This document shows, one piece after another, positions 19,659 through 31,627 of a stretch of DNA of 64,000 bases (within the stretch, counting starts at the first letter, position 1; every line of letters begins with the position of its first letter). Location: positions 1,240,001 to 1,304,000 of the forward strand of contig NADL03000635.1 in the NCBI GenBank assembly GCA_002205965.3. Reading direction: 5' to 3'. Under the pieces are notes generated by a model, which made no database searches, was not told where the DNA came from, and saw nothing but the letters and a program-made list of their open reading frames with translations. The stretch comes from Kappaphycus alvarezii. Taxonomy: Eukaryota; Rhodophyta; Florideophyceae; Gigartinales; Solieriaceae. The position numbers and the translations under genes were made by a program.

Positions 19659-20949
19659 ATCCTCAGCATTATTCCAGACTGACCACACGCCGAAGCTTTC
19701 AATTCGCAGGCACTTTAGACCTTTATGTCATAGGCAACATAATGCGGAAGTCCTTTTCTGATCCAGTCCCCGACAAGACCGTACCACCTGCTGATACTTT
19801 CATCTACGCAGATATGAGAAGATGGCGTAACATATCGCCTACTGTGGTGATTGATATACCTCATAAATGCACTCACCAGAGACCATCGTGTGTCATCCGA
19901 AGGCCTTTCTTTTCTTTCAGAGGCGTTACTGAAGGAAATGTTTCCGAGAATCAACTTAAATCTCCTGCGTCACATGATCTTTCCAAAGCTTGGTCCTGTA
20001 ATATACTTCGATCCATTCTCATTCCAGAGGTCACAGCGGATTGAAACTGTAAATCTTTTCATCAGTATGAGAACTAAAATGAACTTCAATTTCTCCCCTG
20101 ACGAAGCGGGCTGAATTCCGATGGCATCCAATCGCTCGTTTGTAAGGTTGCGCATGAAATTGAGGAGACGGAGCGGGAAAATGCTCAGAAAGCATTCAAA
20201 TGGCGATAAATCTCAAAGTACACGATCATAGGTAAGATTATTACAACACTAGCGTATTATCTTGCACCATTTTTCCCAAACATTTTCATTAATAGTTGTA
20301 AAAACGTCCTGATTGGTCCACAGTAGGTCATGGGCAATTACAGTTGCACCTGATTGACGCACTGCTGAATCATCTGAATTCCTATCTGAAGTGTTCGGGG
20401 ACGATTGTGAAGCATCCAAATCTTGATTTTTACGTTTCTTCGTCAATTGAGCCGGTTCAACCTCCGCCAAAACGTTTTTTTCAGGTAACCTTGTTTTGAT
20501 GTTGAAATTTTTCAACATCACGGTCTTGAGACGGTAAGGTATCTTCCAGCTTGCTTCCACTGACTTCATCCTTCGCTCACTTACAATGTCAATATGGACT
20601 GAAATGACGGTTCCACTGACCAATTTGGTCTTCTAAGCCAACCCATACAAGCGCTTACATTTTGTCGCTGACGTAACAAGGGAATCGCAACAGAGAATTG
20701 GATTTCCAGGAACGGGTCATGGGTCCATTTATTGCAACGAATAAGGGAGAATCAATGGTTCCTGCGTAAGGGAAAGTTGTTACTGCGCTAATCAGAGTTG
20801 CAATTCTCGAAAAGCTTGTTTCGATCGAGGATCCCCATCCCTTAGTAAACACGTGGGGTCGAAAAAAAGGCATCTTAAAAAAGGTTTGTTTCCTCAAAAT
20901 GTTCTTAAAATTTGTCCCCATATGAGTACAATGGTCCTTTAGACCCTAG
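19659..20949 (-). mobile_element. piggyBac-like transposon fragment between the inner arms
   Basis: Minus-strand remnants of a DDE_Tnp_1_7 (piggyBac) transposase. The acidic N-terminal part lies near 20250-20620. The catalytic region is at about 20155-19715, with RWSLVSAFMRYIN, the first catalytic Asp in ICVDESISRW, and GLPHYVAYDIK. A frame shift separates the two open stretches near 19960. The upstream end is preserved: CTAG at 20946-20949, then GGTCTAAAGGACC and an ACTCATATG subterminal motif (written on the minus strand). The downstream part of the gene, with the later catalytic Asps and the cysteine-rich tail, is missing: the copy is cut at the inner arm boundary. The remaining 75 bp to 21024 show nothing. 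Confidence 0.82.
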
Positions 20950-21024
20950 TGTGCTATATGCTGGGGCTGTTATTAGCCATACGTGCTACTGCTTAAATTA
21001 CAGCAAAGGATCCGTTTACACATA

Positions 21025-24000
21025 CACCGCCTGCTGAACTCATATACAGCCTAACATCCCTAAAGGACTGCTTCTGTCCGTATTCCTTGTCCGGTCTTCT
21101 CTCAAGCACTCACCCCATGAACTACATTTTCTCTCCAATCCCTACACATTTTTATCGTTCTTCTGCCATGAATGATAGCGCATCTGTTTTAAACAAAAAA
21201 GAGCATCCCACGCACAAATGCAAAATGTTTAAAGCTCAAAAATTACCCTAAATCCAATCTGCGAGAAGAGGTTGGTGTTCGTGCCGAACAAAGCATCGAG
21301 TAGACACGCAGGTGTATTTTCTCCTCGTCTAAGTGGAAGTACTTGGGTATGAAATCCTTGGACTTAAGGAGACGGATAGAGCGGTTCATGTTCTCAATGT
21401 CACTTGAACAGAACGAGGACTCGGTAACTTGAGAAGCCCTGTTGACGGCACATATGATGTCCGGGAGGGAGTAGGCAACCCAGGCGACCGATGCACGAAC
21501 ACTTCGGAAGAATTGGAATGATACATCCTTAGGAAGAAGAGGAAGCTTGTTAATGAAGAGCTTCTGGACAAGAGTAATGAGGTTTTCGAAAGTTCGGCGG
21601 ATGCTAATGCCAAAGAATTAGGTGTCGCCCCATTCTTTCTGCTTGACATCGAAGCGCTCAGGGAGTGTGTCAGCCAGAGCTTGAAACTCATCATTGCCTG
21701 CACCCAGGATATCGTCAACATAGAGAGCAAGGAAACCTTGCGCTCTATCAGCATCAGTGGCCTTGCTCGCAAAGAGAGCCTGGTCTCCGTTCATTGAAAT
21801 CATCTGCAAGTCCTTAATGAAGTGCCTGTGCACTGTGTCGAGCCAGTAGTCACCTGAATCACACAAGCCATAGAGGGGCCTTCGAACCTTGAACACTTGT
21901 GCCTTGGACAGCTTGAAGTATTTGCGATCTGAGTCCTTGGGATCTAGGTAGATGTCACGGCTCAGGTCGTAATCACTCTGCAAATAGGCTTGGTTTACGT
22001 CGTAGCTGAACAGACGATAGCCCTTGATTGCTGCAAAGGAAGCAATCACTCGAACCGAACGATGGTTGAGGCTTGGAGCATTGTGCACGAAGATACCCCT
22101 GTCCACGTCCTTGTGTCCTTGGGCAACGTATCTTGCCTTGGCTTTCTCCTTCTCGGTATCGATGTTCTTGAGCGTAAGTGCAAACCTGCCACTGATGACA
22201 TTCGCATCGTCAGGTACTTGGGAACGATCGATGACTTGAAACACACCACGTAACAAGAAACCTTGAACTTCTGCCGTCCTTGCATCCTCAAACATCTTCG
22301 AAGTGTAGAGGGGGTCATCCTTCTGGATTATCTTCGTGAGGAACTCAGAGATGTCGAAGGGGTTGCTGGATTCATCAACATTTGTCGTTTGAGGCGGGCG
22401 ATCTGCAAGAACTTGGTCTAGCTCGTCGAAGATCGAAACATTCGGGCCTTGCTGTTCTCGAACTTCAGGAGTAACGGGAGTTTCAGCGTGATCACCTTCG
22501 TTTGCTTGACCACGACGATATTCCTTTACCTTGTCTACAGAGAACTTGACAGTGCTCCCATTCACATTCACATGAACAACCTTACCAGACACGTCCAAAA
22601 CTTGAAAGGGACCATCCCATACCTTGGGACCTTCGCGGTAGACGAGAACCTCCATCCCTATCTTGATGTCCTTCGACACTGCGGCAGGGATATTGTTGCG
22701 GAGCGCGGGTGAGACCCGCTTCTCGGGATGATATTTGCGAGTTTTCTCCTTGCCTTTTCCATAGCCTCCATACGTCTAACTTGGTCCGGAAGGTTGGCCG
22801 AAGTCACTGGAATGCGGGTCATTACTCCGAAGACGAGTAGTGTCGGAACGAGACCATGGGGACCGGCTGTATCATTCAACACCTTGACAGCAGCCTCCAG
22901 CGTGTCTTCCTTGCTTAGGCTTGGTATCTCAGCTTGAACCTTGCGATAGATCTGCCTTAGGTACTTTTGGTACCTTTCACCAACCTCGATTGCGTTGTGG
23001 CCTTCGACTCCAGATAGGGTCAACTTTATCGAAGCCAGCTTGCACTACGTATTGAACAGCCTTGAAGTAAACTGTAGACCAGCATCGGCATGCAACTCGG
23101 TGGGGTTTCCAACATATCGGAGGGCCCAAATCTTCTCGTAGGTGTCCCATGCATCTTGAGCACCTTGACTAGGGAGGAATGCAGCGGCACTGAACTTGGT
23201 GTCCATGTCAACGCAATGCAGAAGAGTCTTAACATCGATAGACATGAGGTCACAGCATAAGACTCGGTTAAAGATAACATCTGTCTCGGGCATGCTTGTC
23301 CTGAAACGACCTGGCATCGCACCAAGTCGTTGACATACATCACACTCGGCTTCGATCTCTTGAAGCTTCTTTAGGTCATCCGGTTCACAGTCTTCGGGGC
23401 CAGCTCGGCGGAGCGCAGAGTACAAACGTTGCGACTCTGGATGGTAGAAGTATCTATGAACCTTGCGAAGTTCATCGACCGTATACAAAATGTCCGAGTC
23501 AGGCCATTCGATGTACAGATGACCCATCTTATGAACCACCGGGATGGACCAATGTCCTTTACCAGCATGCAAAAGCCTTTTGCCAACGTCCACAGTTGCG
23601 TGAAACTTGACCAAGAACTCCAATCCTAGAAGAAGAGGGACGGATGACGTCAACCACAGCGACGTCGAACTCCATGAATTCGAAGTTAGACAGAGGAATA
23701 CGAACCTTGATCACGCCAATACACGGAAAGCGTTGGTTCCCGAACTTGTACAGAAGGTCCATGGTATTCGGTTGAATGGCTTGCCGAGCAAACCTGCAGT
23801 ACGCGAGGGCTTGAATTTTACAAATCACCGAACGTTGAGCTCCAGTATCGACACATGCACCATAGTACGGAGGAGATTGGTCCGTGTTAACTGCCATACA
23901 CTAAAGTGTATCGAGGGCATCATCACGCTCGAACACGGTAGTTAATGAACCTGCATCGTCGAAGGGGATCGGGTCATACTCACTGTTGACAAGACTTGGA

Positions 24001-26217
24001 GTCGGAATGACGGCGGCAGTGTCTGAAGACGAGGTCGATCCTCCATGAATGAAGTTTATTTTCGCATCTTGAACACTAGCCAGGAGGCTCTCGAACATGT
24101 CCTTGTTCGAAGTTCCTACTTCGGGATCACCACCTTCAGTAGCATCTGTGACTTGACACGAAGAATCCAACTGCATGCACAGTTCAGCCAGAACCACATT
24201 CGTCCAATACGTGAGGGATTCATTCCGTTTCTCGTAGTACGCGGGCTTGTTTGCAGCAGCACGAGCAACGTTAAGAGCTTCTGGGCAATCCTTGATCATG
24301 TGATCGCGCTTACCGCAGTTGAAGCATCCTACAATGGAGAGCGGATCGAACTGAACTTTCTTCTTCATCTTATCAGAACCAACATGGCGATTGTGAAGGC
24401 CTTTGGACTTGTTTGGGGAAGACTGGTTTCCGTAGCGACCTTGACCGGCAAAGAGTATTCCTGTGTCTTCTCCATTGTACCCGATGGTCCTGCTCTTAAC
24501 CTTGGAGAAGATTTCATCCTTCATACGAGCAACTTCAGCATCTTTTCTGAGTTGCAACGCAGCCTCAAGCTCACCATACAGCTGTTGGAAGATTAGTCTA
24601 TGAGTCGCGACACGGGAGAGCGGCTCAATTGCCCAGTCGTAACCACAAACGGCCGTAGAGAGGAAGTAGATCTTGTGAGCATCGCCTCGATGAGAGTTGG
24701 GTGCGTGACGAATCAACCTAGTAATAGCCTTGTAGACCTCTCCAAGAGCTTCAGTCGGATCCAAACTTTCATTGACGAACTTGCTCATTCAAGGAGACTT
24801 CAGCAATTCTTTACCTTGTTCTGACGAACATGTGAGTTGTATTCACACTCTACTATGTCAACGGCTCGCTGGAAAGTCGTAGCGTAGCCATCGACAACAT
24901 CCAAGTAGAAGCGCTTGATGTCACCTTGCAGAAGGTTGTGAAGGTAATGGAGCTTCTGTTCTTGAGTCAACTTGTAATCCCTAGACATTTGACGGTATTA
25001 ATCGACATATTCTTGCCAACAATGACCAAGTTCTCCGGCGAACTTCTTGTCCTTGTCCCGGAAACGCATAGCCACATTGTGAGCAACCTTCTCTGATGAA
25101 GAGTTATAAACCTGCGGAGTAGGCGACGGAACACTGGGACCAGAGGACGCAGCTTCAGCACCTTGCGAAGGACCACGACGGCCTGCAGCGATAATGTTAC
25201 GGTCAATATCAACAGCTGCGTTGGCATTATCCTCATCCTCGTATAGATTCGTTGCCAGAGTCATGAGGACCCTTCGGGACGGGTGCTGGGTAAGGTGAGC
25301 ACCACGCTTGTCTAACAGGTTCCGGAGCTCCGAGTGTATGGTCGGTAAGGCACGAAGTTCGGACGAGAATAAGACGGCGGGCGGGAAGAACTCAGCGATG
25401 AACTTCACCAAACCAGCCCCAGTAAGGTCTTCATCCAGCTGCCAGGTGCGTATCGTAGTAATGAATCCATTTAGCACCGGTGACATAGCAGTCAACATAC
25501 CATCGCTGATGGTCGGGAGGAACGGAGCCTCACTTGAACCAACTAAGCAACTTGTATCCTGACCTTCATTACCTTGGTTGTCTGTCGGCAGTGTAGACAT
25601 CTTGTCGTAGAAGCAGCTTGAGCAACCACTTGGAACTTGATGATCACTTGAAGCTCAAATAGTAAACGATAAACGAAAGAGTGGTAGTAGAGCGAAAGTA
25701 GACAGCACTTGGAGTACGGAAGAGTGAAAAAGCAACGTGATCGAAAAGAGAAGAACGAACTGTGTTTCAAAAGGAAGAGGGTGAGCAACGTTGCGTAGAG
25801 GAAGAGAGCGAACAATGTTGGGTATTCGCGAATGTGGAACTACAATGTTCAAGAAGAGAAGTGTTAACCTACCGACGTCCGGTAAGTTCTTTACTAGTGC
25901 GGCTACTCGACGTCCGAGTGCGTTGCACTGTAAACGAAACTTGACACTGGGTCTTTCTGAACTCTCTTACGCATCTCAACACCCGCTAGTAGGGTGGGAA
26001 GTACAGGAGGTATTTATATCCATCTATACGGCGCAAGCTTATCTAAGCAGGGTAACTCTGCAAGCTGCCCGAGGTGCAGAACACCGAGCGTGCACCAATA
26101 GACAGACGCCAAGTAAAACCTTACATCAACAATCCGTAACCGTCAACTTGCGGCAAAAACATGCGCAAAAGGGCTACCATGCGCAGCACGCTGCAACACC
26201 AAACGGGTGAAACCCAG
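21025..26217. repeat. Inner inverted repeat, right arm
   Basis: The mirror of 14467-19658. Predicted proteins of the two arms differ at only a few residues, implying very recent duplication or ongoing conversion. The arm ends at the Copia LTR edge, and LINE-B sequence starts beyond it. Confidence 0.95.
21240..26217 (-). mobile_element. Copia LTR retrotransposon fossil, right mirror copy
   Basis: The same element as 14467-19440 on the opposite strand, with the same parts: LTR at about 25640-26215, gag from about 25600, protease, integrase, RT and RNase H towards 21240. It has the same limits and the same set of roughly half a dozen breaks, so it is a duplicate of one already broken copy rather than an independent insertion. 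Confidence 0.92.
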
Positions 26218-26354
26218 TCACTTCCCACACTTATCTTGGGTGTACACCGACTGACCGACTATTCAGTAAAGAGCTAACTATTCTATCAGAACCTCTCCGT
26301 CTCAACTTCCAAAAACCAAAGCACACCCGACACCACCACAACTTCATCCTCCCC

Positions 26355-27754
26355 ATGGCTGCGCTGCAACCCGCCTCGCAGGGTGCGCGCTTTTCGCCTC
26401 CCCGCGCCTCCCCTGGATGCGCGGCTCTTTCGCGACAGTTGTCGGATGGCGCCCGCCTCGCCCCTCCTACCCAGCCCCTATCCCTATCGTCCCGATGGGG
26501 CCTATTCATCTCCCCGCTGCCACAACCCCAAAAGACAAAACTTTTCTTAATCTACGCCAAGGTCAGGCTATCATTGGCCAGCCAGGAGATACCCCGCCCC
26601 ACATTGTTGAGCTCGCGCGCAAGCGCGTCGCCTCCGCCACCGCAACCCCGCTGACCCTGGACCCTGTCACAGGGAAGCCGCAGCTCCCCCCGCCGCCCCT
26701 CCCGCCCTCGCACACCTCGGCATTGCGCCGAAGCCCAACCTCGCCTTCCCTTTCTTCGAAGAAGTGAAAGAGGTATTGCGCGAGGCGGCTGCGCTAGCAA
26801 ACAGAGCTCCCTCCGCATGTTCTTATCCCGCTAGTCGGGAAGCTCACCTACATATACTTCCCGGTCGAGGCCCGAGAAGAGACCTTGCGCATCCTCGCGC
26901 ATCTTCGCCTCCTGTTCGCAGACCTTGTGGTTTCCGACGCTCAAATCACCGCCGCCGCCTCCTCCTTGCCCCCGCCCCATGCGAAAGGCCTCGTTGCGGC
27001 CCTCCGAGAGGAGGCCCGCATCCTCCGCCGGGCCCCTACGATGGGGGAATGGGTGCTCGAGGCGGTCCGTAAAGCCTTCGCGGACGCTTTGCTCCAACAT
27101 GCTATGGCCATCCAGGCCCTCCAACCTCCTCTTAGACGCGCTCCGGCCGTGCCGAGCGCCGCTCCGATTCTCTTCCCAGCTACCACCTTGGACCCTACCC
27201 CTGCAGAAGCCCACCGCCCAACCCCGAATCCCGACCCTCCTGCTCAAGCACCACCCCACGACGTGACCTCGCCCAACGATACCGCCCGAGACTCTCCTGC
27301 CGCAAAGGCCTCGCCTGCCCCAGCCCCGGCCCCCTCCCCGGGCCCCGCCCGCTCCAGCTCCCGCTCCAGCTCCAGTTCTCACTCCCGCTCCAACTCAAAG
27401 GGCAACAAACGCTCTGAAGCCCGAGGGAGCAAACGCACCACCACCTCCCCGCCTCCTTCCCCGAACGACAACCAAGCACTGTCCGCCCCGTCGGACCCCG
27501 CCATGCGGTCTCCTGGCGGTTCACCGGCGGCAATGAAGCGCCGGTGCTCCGCGGCTCATCCCACAACCGCCGCTGCTGACCCCAACCCCAAAGTCGACAC
27601 ACTCATGGTGCCGACCCCTCTGACCCTCCCGGCCAATCCGAACCAGCAGGGCCCGAACCGACCGCCGGCTCCCCATGCTGCCTCGTCGTGTTCCCCTTCC
27701 GACGCTGCCGCGTCAGTTATGGAAGGCGTTACCACGAACCCCTCGAGCTCGTAA
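26355..27754 (+). pseudogene. LINE-B N-terminal region, Pro/Ser/Arg-rich
   Basis: The first ATG near 26355 (MAALQPAS) opens a proline-rich frame that shifts near 26500 and again near 26770-26880. The longest piece (26885-27754, 289 codons) has a helical domain (EEARILRRAPTMGEWVLEAV) followed by a low-complexity Ala/Pro tract and a Ser-Arg-Ser run (SSSRSSSSSHSRSNSKG, about 27355-27405), then more proline. RS-like runs typify RNA-binding or splicing-associated proteins, so an RNP role is possible but inferred. No zinc finger like that of LINE-A is visible. Confidence 0.6.
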
Positions 27755-27899
27755 TTACCCCCGCTTCCTTCCCCATCGATCCCCCTCCCATGCAATCCTC
27801 TCCCCCTTCCCCTGCACCAAGCCTTCCATCTCCTCATGAGATTCTCACCTCCCCTTCCGCCCATCCGCTCTCTTCACATCCATTCCCCACCCTTGCATT

Positions 27900-29340
27900 C
27901 ACGCTACCGTGCTTCTGTTCATCCGCCTAATACGGGCTGCATCTTCCTCCCTTCCCCCCGATGAGACACATGCAGCCTTTATCAAGCTACACCTTTTCCC
28001 CTTGCTGTCCTACGGCGATCACTTCGAGGAGAACCTGGCTGGCGGTCCCACAAGGGTCAAGTGCGCGGTCTCCGAGAGCGCATACGGAGAGCCTCCGCAG
28101 GGGAGTGGTCTGCTCTGTGGACGGAGGCAATCTCTGCACACCGCCGAAACACTGAATGGAATCTCATACATGGACGCCCCCGGCGACAAAATGCTTCGCC
28201 TGATAGTTTCCGCACAACGCGAGCTATCCACCTGGCGAAAGAAGGACAGTACTCGCGCGCCATGGGCACCCTGCTCCATGCTCCAGTGGCTGACGCTGGG
28301 AGCTCTGCTGTTATCAACACGCTGCATGGCCTTCATCCAGATCCTCCGGCACCCGTGCAACCAATCCCTCCTCCTGACCTCCCGCCCGCCCCACACATCA
28401 CCGAAGCGGAGGTCCTACTGGCGGAAAGATCTCTCAATCCAACTGCTTCGCCAGGCCCCGATCTTAAGTCCCCGCGCCTCATACGCCTCATTGCCACGAC
28501 CTCAATCTGCCCGCAGGCTGGCGTCATCGGCCTCTCCGCTCTCACGAACCTTGTCAGGCGCCTAGCCAGGGGTGACCGACCCATGCAAACCCTGCCTCTC
28601 CTCACCGCAGCCACCCTCATCCCGATCCAGCCCCGACCGGGCAAGACTCGCCCCATCGCAATTGGACAAACGCTGCGACGCCTTGCAACAAAAGTCCTAC
28701 TTGGTCCGGCCCTCGCTGACACCCGCACTCTTTTCTCCCCATGTCAACTCGCCAACGGTGTTCCTGCCGGCATGGACTCCATAGTTAATGACGCCAGAAT
28801 GCACATGAACAGACATGGTCGCGATGCAGGCTACGTCGTGGTCTCGGTTGATGCCCAGAATGCTTTCAATGCCTTTTCTCGCCAGCAGCTCCTCCGCATC
28901 CTCCCACCCAAAGCACCCTCCCTGGCGCGCTTCATCAATATGATATACGGCCTCAGTCCTCCGCCCCTATTCGTGCGCACCCGGGACCCCGAAGCCGCTC
29001 CTATCATGCTTCACAGCAAGGAGGGAACCCAGCAGGGAGATCCTGCAAGTATGTTCCTCTTTACTCTGTGCTTACAGCCTCTTGTACAGAAAATATCTGA
29101 GGAATGTGCTCTCAACTTGAACCGCTGGTATGCCGATGATGGACTCCTCCTCGGCCCTGTTGATGAGATCTGCAAGGCTCTACGCATCCTGGTTCACGTC
29201 GGACCGGCTTTCCAGTTCCACATCAACGCCTCTAAGACCCTGGCATATTGGCCGTCTCTATCCTCGGACAGCCTACGCCAGCCTATCCTCGGACAGCCTA
29301 AGCCAGCTACGAAGTGTGCTCCCGCTGTCTATCCCAAATG
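27900..29340 (+). pseudogene. LINE-B reverse transcriptase
   Basis: A leading part in one frame (LHLFPLLSYGD, about 27990) resembles the pre-RT region of LINE-A, where the matching peptide is KLFLFPAVML. The 28061-29341 frame then holds the enzyme: TRPIAIGQTLRRL (about 28650), catalytic Asp in VVSVDAQNAFN (about 28840), TQQGDPASMFLF (about 29028) and the YADDG box at 29129-29143. All three catalytic aspartates are present. The frame ends near 29341 just after a small internal repeat (CCTCGGACAGCCTA, twice near 29260-29305), which may be where it was disrupted. Confidence 0.88.
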
Positions 29341-30740
29341 AGAATGGAATTACCCTCCTGGGCGCCCCCCTGGGCTCTGATGAGTACATGCGCTCCTCTC
29401 AAGTCTCGAATGGACCTCTGCGACAACATGCTGGCAACCCTGCTCAAACTGCCTCACCCTAGCACCGCCTTTCACCTCCACAGACTCTGCGCATCGGCTT
29501 GCAAAGTGCAACACGCTTTCCGGCTCACCCCCCCGCCCATTGAATACCCGCCCGCCAAGGAGTTTGACAAGTCGCAAAAGGTAGCCTATTCGAGGCTCAA
29601 TTCCGTGCCACTTACCACTCAGAGCATCCGCCAAGTTCCTCTCCCCTTCCGCCTTGGCGGGCATGGCTTTACGTCCCTAGCCATCACCCTGCATTCCTCA
29701 TATGCGGCCAGCCTCATCGAGTCCGCACCACTGCGACACCCCGACCGCCCTGCCGAGTTCTAGATGCGATGCGCCCGACCTGCGATGCGCTTCGTGGCCA
29801 CCGCGCTTGAATCCCCCTTCCAGCCCCTACGTCTAGAAGAAGAACTTCGAAACCCCCAGTCCTACTCTCTCCGACACTTGGAGCCCGAAGCCCTAGCAAT
29901 GCGACCTGAAAGACCACACCACTTTCTATTTCAGACCATTCACAATTCAGCGGCTTCCAAGCTATGGGAAGAGAACATATGGACAGCTCAACCACGACCT
30001 GCCCGACATACTCAGGTTTCCATTCGCCTTCGCGCGAGACGTAATTCCTTGCTCAATCCATGCGCCTACGCGTGGCTCATTGCGCATCCCTCCAAGGCTA
30101 CTCATGTTTCCCCGAGGTCTGGTCTACCATGCTTCGCCGGCACCTCGACCTCCCGGTTTTCCACTCTTCAATTCCCCTTGTTTGCTCGCACTGTCTCGCT
30201 TACACATGGACGCCAAAGGCGACCATGCTTCGAGTTGCACCTCAGGATACAACGCTTCCACCCGACACAACTTCTTCCGGAACCCTTACGACCGAAATGT
30301 TCTGACCTGCCGGCCTTGCTCATAGACAAGAAGTTCCCAACCTTGTGCCGGGTACAGACCTCCGGCCAGCCGCCTTCCTCGTCCAATGCGGACCGGAACC
30401 TACTGACACGCTTGATGCGCCGACGCAAATCGCATATGATGTCACCATTCGCAATCCCATGGCCCGATCTTACCTCAAACAAGCTCCATTAGCACCTTGC
30501 GGGGCAGCCGAATCGGCCTACGCAGACAAGGTGAAGACCTTCGACCGCTCAGTGAGAGCTGCGTTTCACGTGACCCTAGACGCTATTTTTCCAAAGCTCG
30601 GTTTTCACTTTGTCCCGCTTGCTTTCGACTCTTTCGCCGCGCCTTGTAAGTCAACCTTTGGGGTGATTGAGACCCATGCGAAATTGATTTCGCGACGACT
30701 GTTCTGTACACCAGCGGCGGCCCTTGACCACCTGCGGTAA
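29341..30740 (+). pseudogene. LINE-B thumb, zinc knuckle and endonuclease
   Basis: The first stretch (to 29763) has LLGAPLGSDEY and LPFRLGGHGFTSLA, as in LINE thumb regions. A knuckle resembling that of LINE-A, GDH followed by Cys and an RHN motif (about 30210-30265), is readable, then an endonuclease-like core with RPAAFLV (about 30360) and AYDVTIRNP (about 30435). The first position is Ala where Asp is expected in the PD motif of LINE-A (RPDI). The tail to 30740 is open. At least three frame changes occur, so this portion is more damaged than the RT. Confidence 0.75.
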
Positions 30741-31021
30741 CGAATCTCGTCGACCATACGGTCTACTGTTGCAATATTGATCCTAGTGTCCAGAGGATAA
30801 TTGTACTCATATGAGTCCAAATGTACTCATACGAGTCCATATTTCTAACGGCCAGATTTTATATAAAAAACTTACGGAATGACACCATTAGCTTTTCACC
30901 ATATCTTATAGCACCCTAAGGTACTCAACCGTGCAAAACTTTGGAGTTTACTCCTCAACAGTTCATTCGAACACACAAGCTTGTCAACATCGATAATTTT
31001 AACCAAAAATGACGAATCCAA

Positions 31022-31359
31022 ATGACCCCCGTCAACAGCCCGGAAACCTTGTCGACACTCACGCAACCCTTGTCACGTCAGCGGCTGAGTGTTAGCGACT
31101 ATTCGGTTCCCTTTGGAGAAGTAAGCGCGCCAACGGAACCGTGGTCAACATCGAAGTTGACACATCTACCGGAAGACGTCAGACTTCGGTCACCGCAGAC
31201 TGGTCCATTCAAGACAGGACAAATCGTGTCAGCTCGAAACTCGTCAACATCAAGCCAGGAGAAGCATCTGAAGGTGACCTAGCAACGTCCAATGAAATGG
31301 AGACAACTGCTGCTGAGGTCGACCTACCTAATCAACAACCTTCTGTTGAAGAATCTTGA
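31022..31359 (+). pseudogene. N-terminal region of piggyBac-like protein
   Basis: Two overlapping open frames (31022-31282 and 31141-31359) give Ser/Thr/Pro-rich and then acidic peptides, as is usual before the DDE domain in piggyBac transposases (compare the acidic N-terminus in the fragment at 20250-20620). No specific motif fixes the frame. It probably belongs to the same gene as 31628-33074. Confidence 0.4.
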
Positions 31360-31627
31360 GAAGAGGCCAATGGAATGGCCGGACTAAGAGGGGTATGCAA
31401 AGAAGTGCATTGAAAATTTTGGACCAATCAGGAAGTAGTATTACCGTTGAATGGATCAAAGGCATGTCGGCCATGGAAGGTAATCGATCCAGCAGGGAAC
31501 ACGTACATACAAGGTCATACCGAGTATGAGAAGACCCCGTATGATTTTTTTCCTTTGCATGTTTCCCGTCGAACACCTTTCTACAATTACCGAACTTACA
31601 AACTGAAAACTCGATAATGGTGGGCAC

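Larger units (their letters stand above)
26218..30782 (+). mobile_element. LINE-B: second restriction-like-endonuclease LINE family
   Basis: A GC-rich plus-strand LINE abutting the right Copia copy. It has an ORF1-like N-terminal region (26355-27754), an RT region (about 27900-29340), then thumb and endonuclease (to 30740). It is in the same broad clade as LINE-A (same domain order, same RT and knuckle spacing) but a separate family with little sequence identity. The 3' end cannot be placed exactly because the piggyBac-like element begins 40 bp after the last coding base; no target duplication was found. It is dead, with several frame changes between open segments, although each segment is long, suggesting modest age. 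Confidence 0.8.

Noticed and set aside
26831-27382. Gly-rich minus-strand ORF in LINE-B
   Set aside because: It is the complementary shadow of the Pro/Ala-rich plus-strand frame of the LINE.
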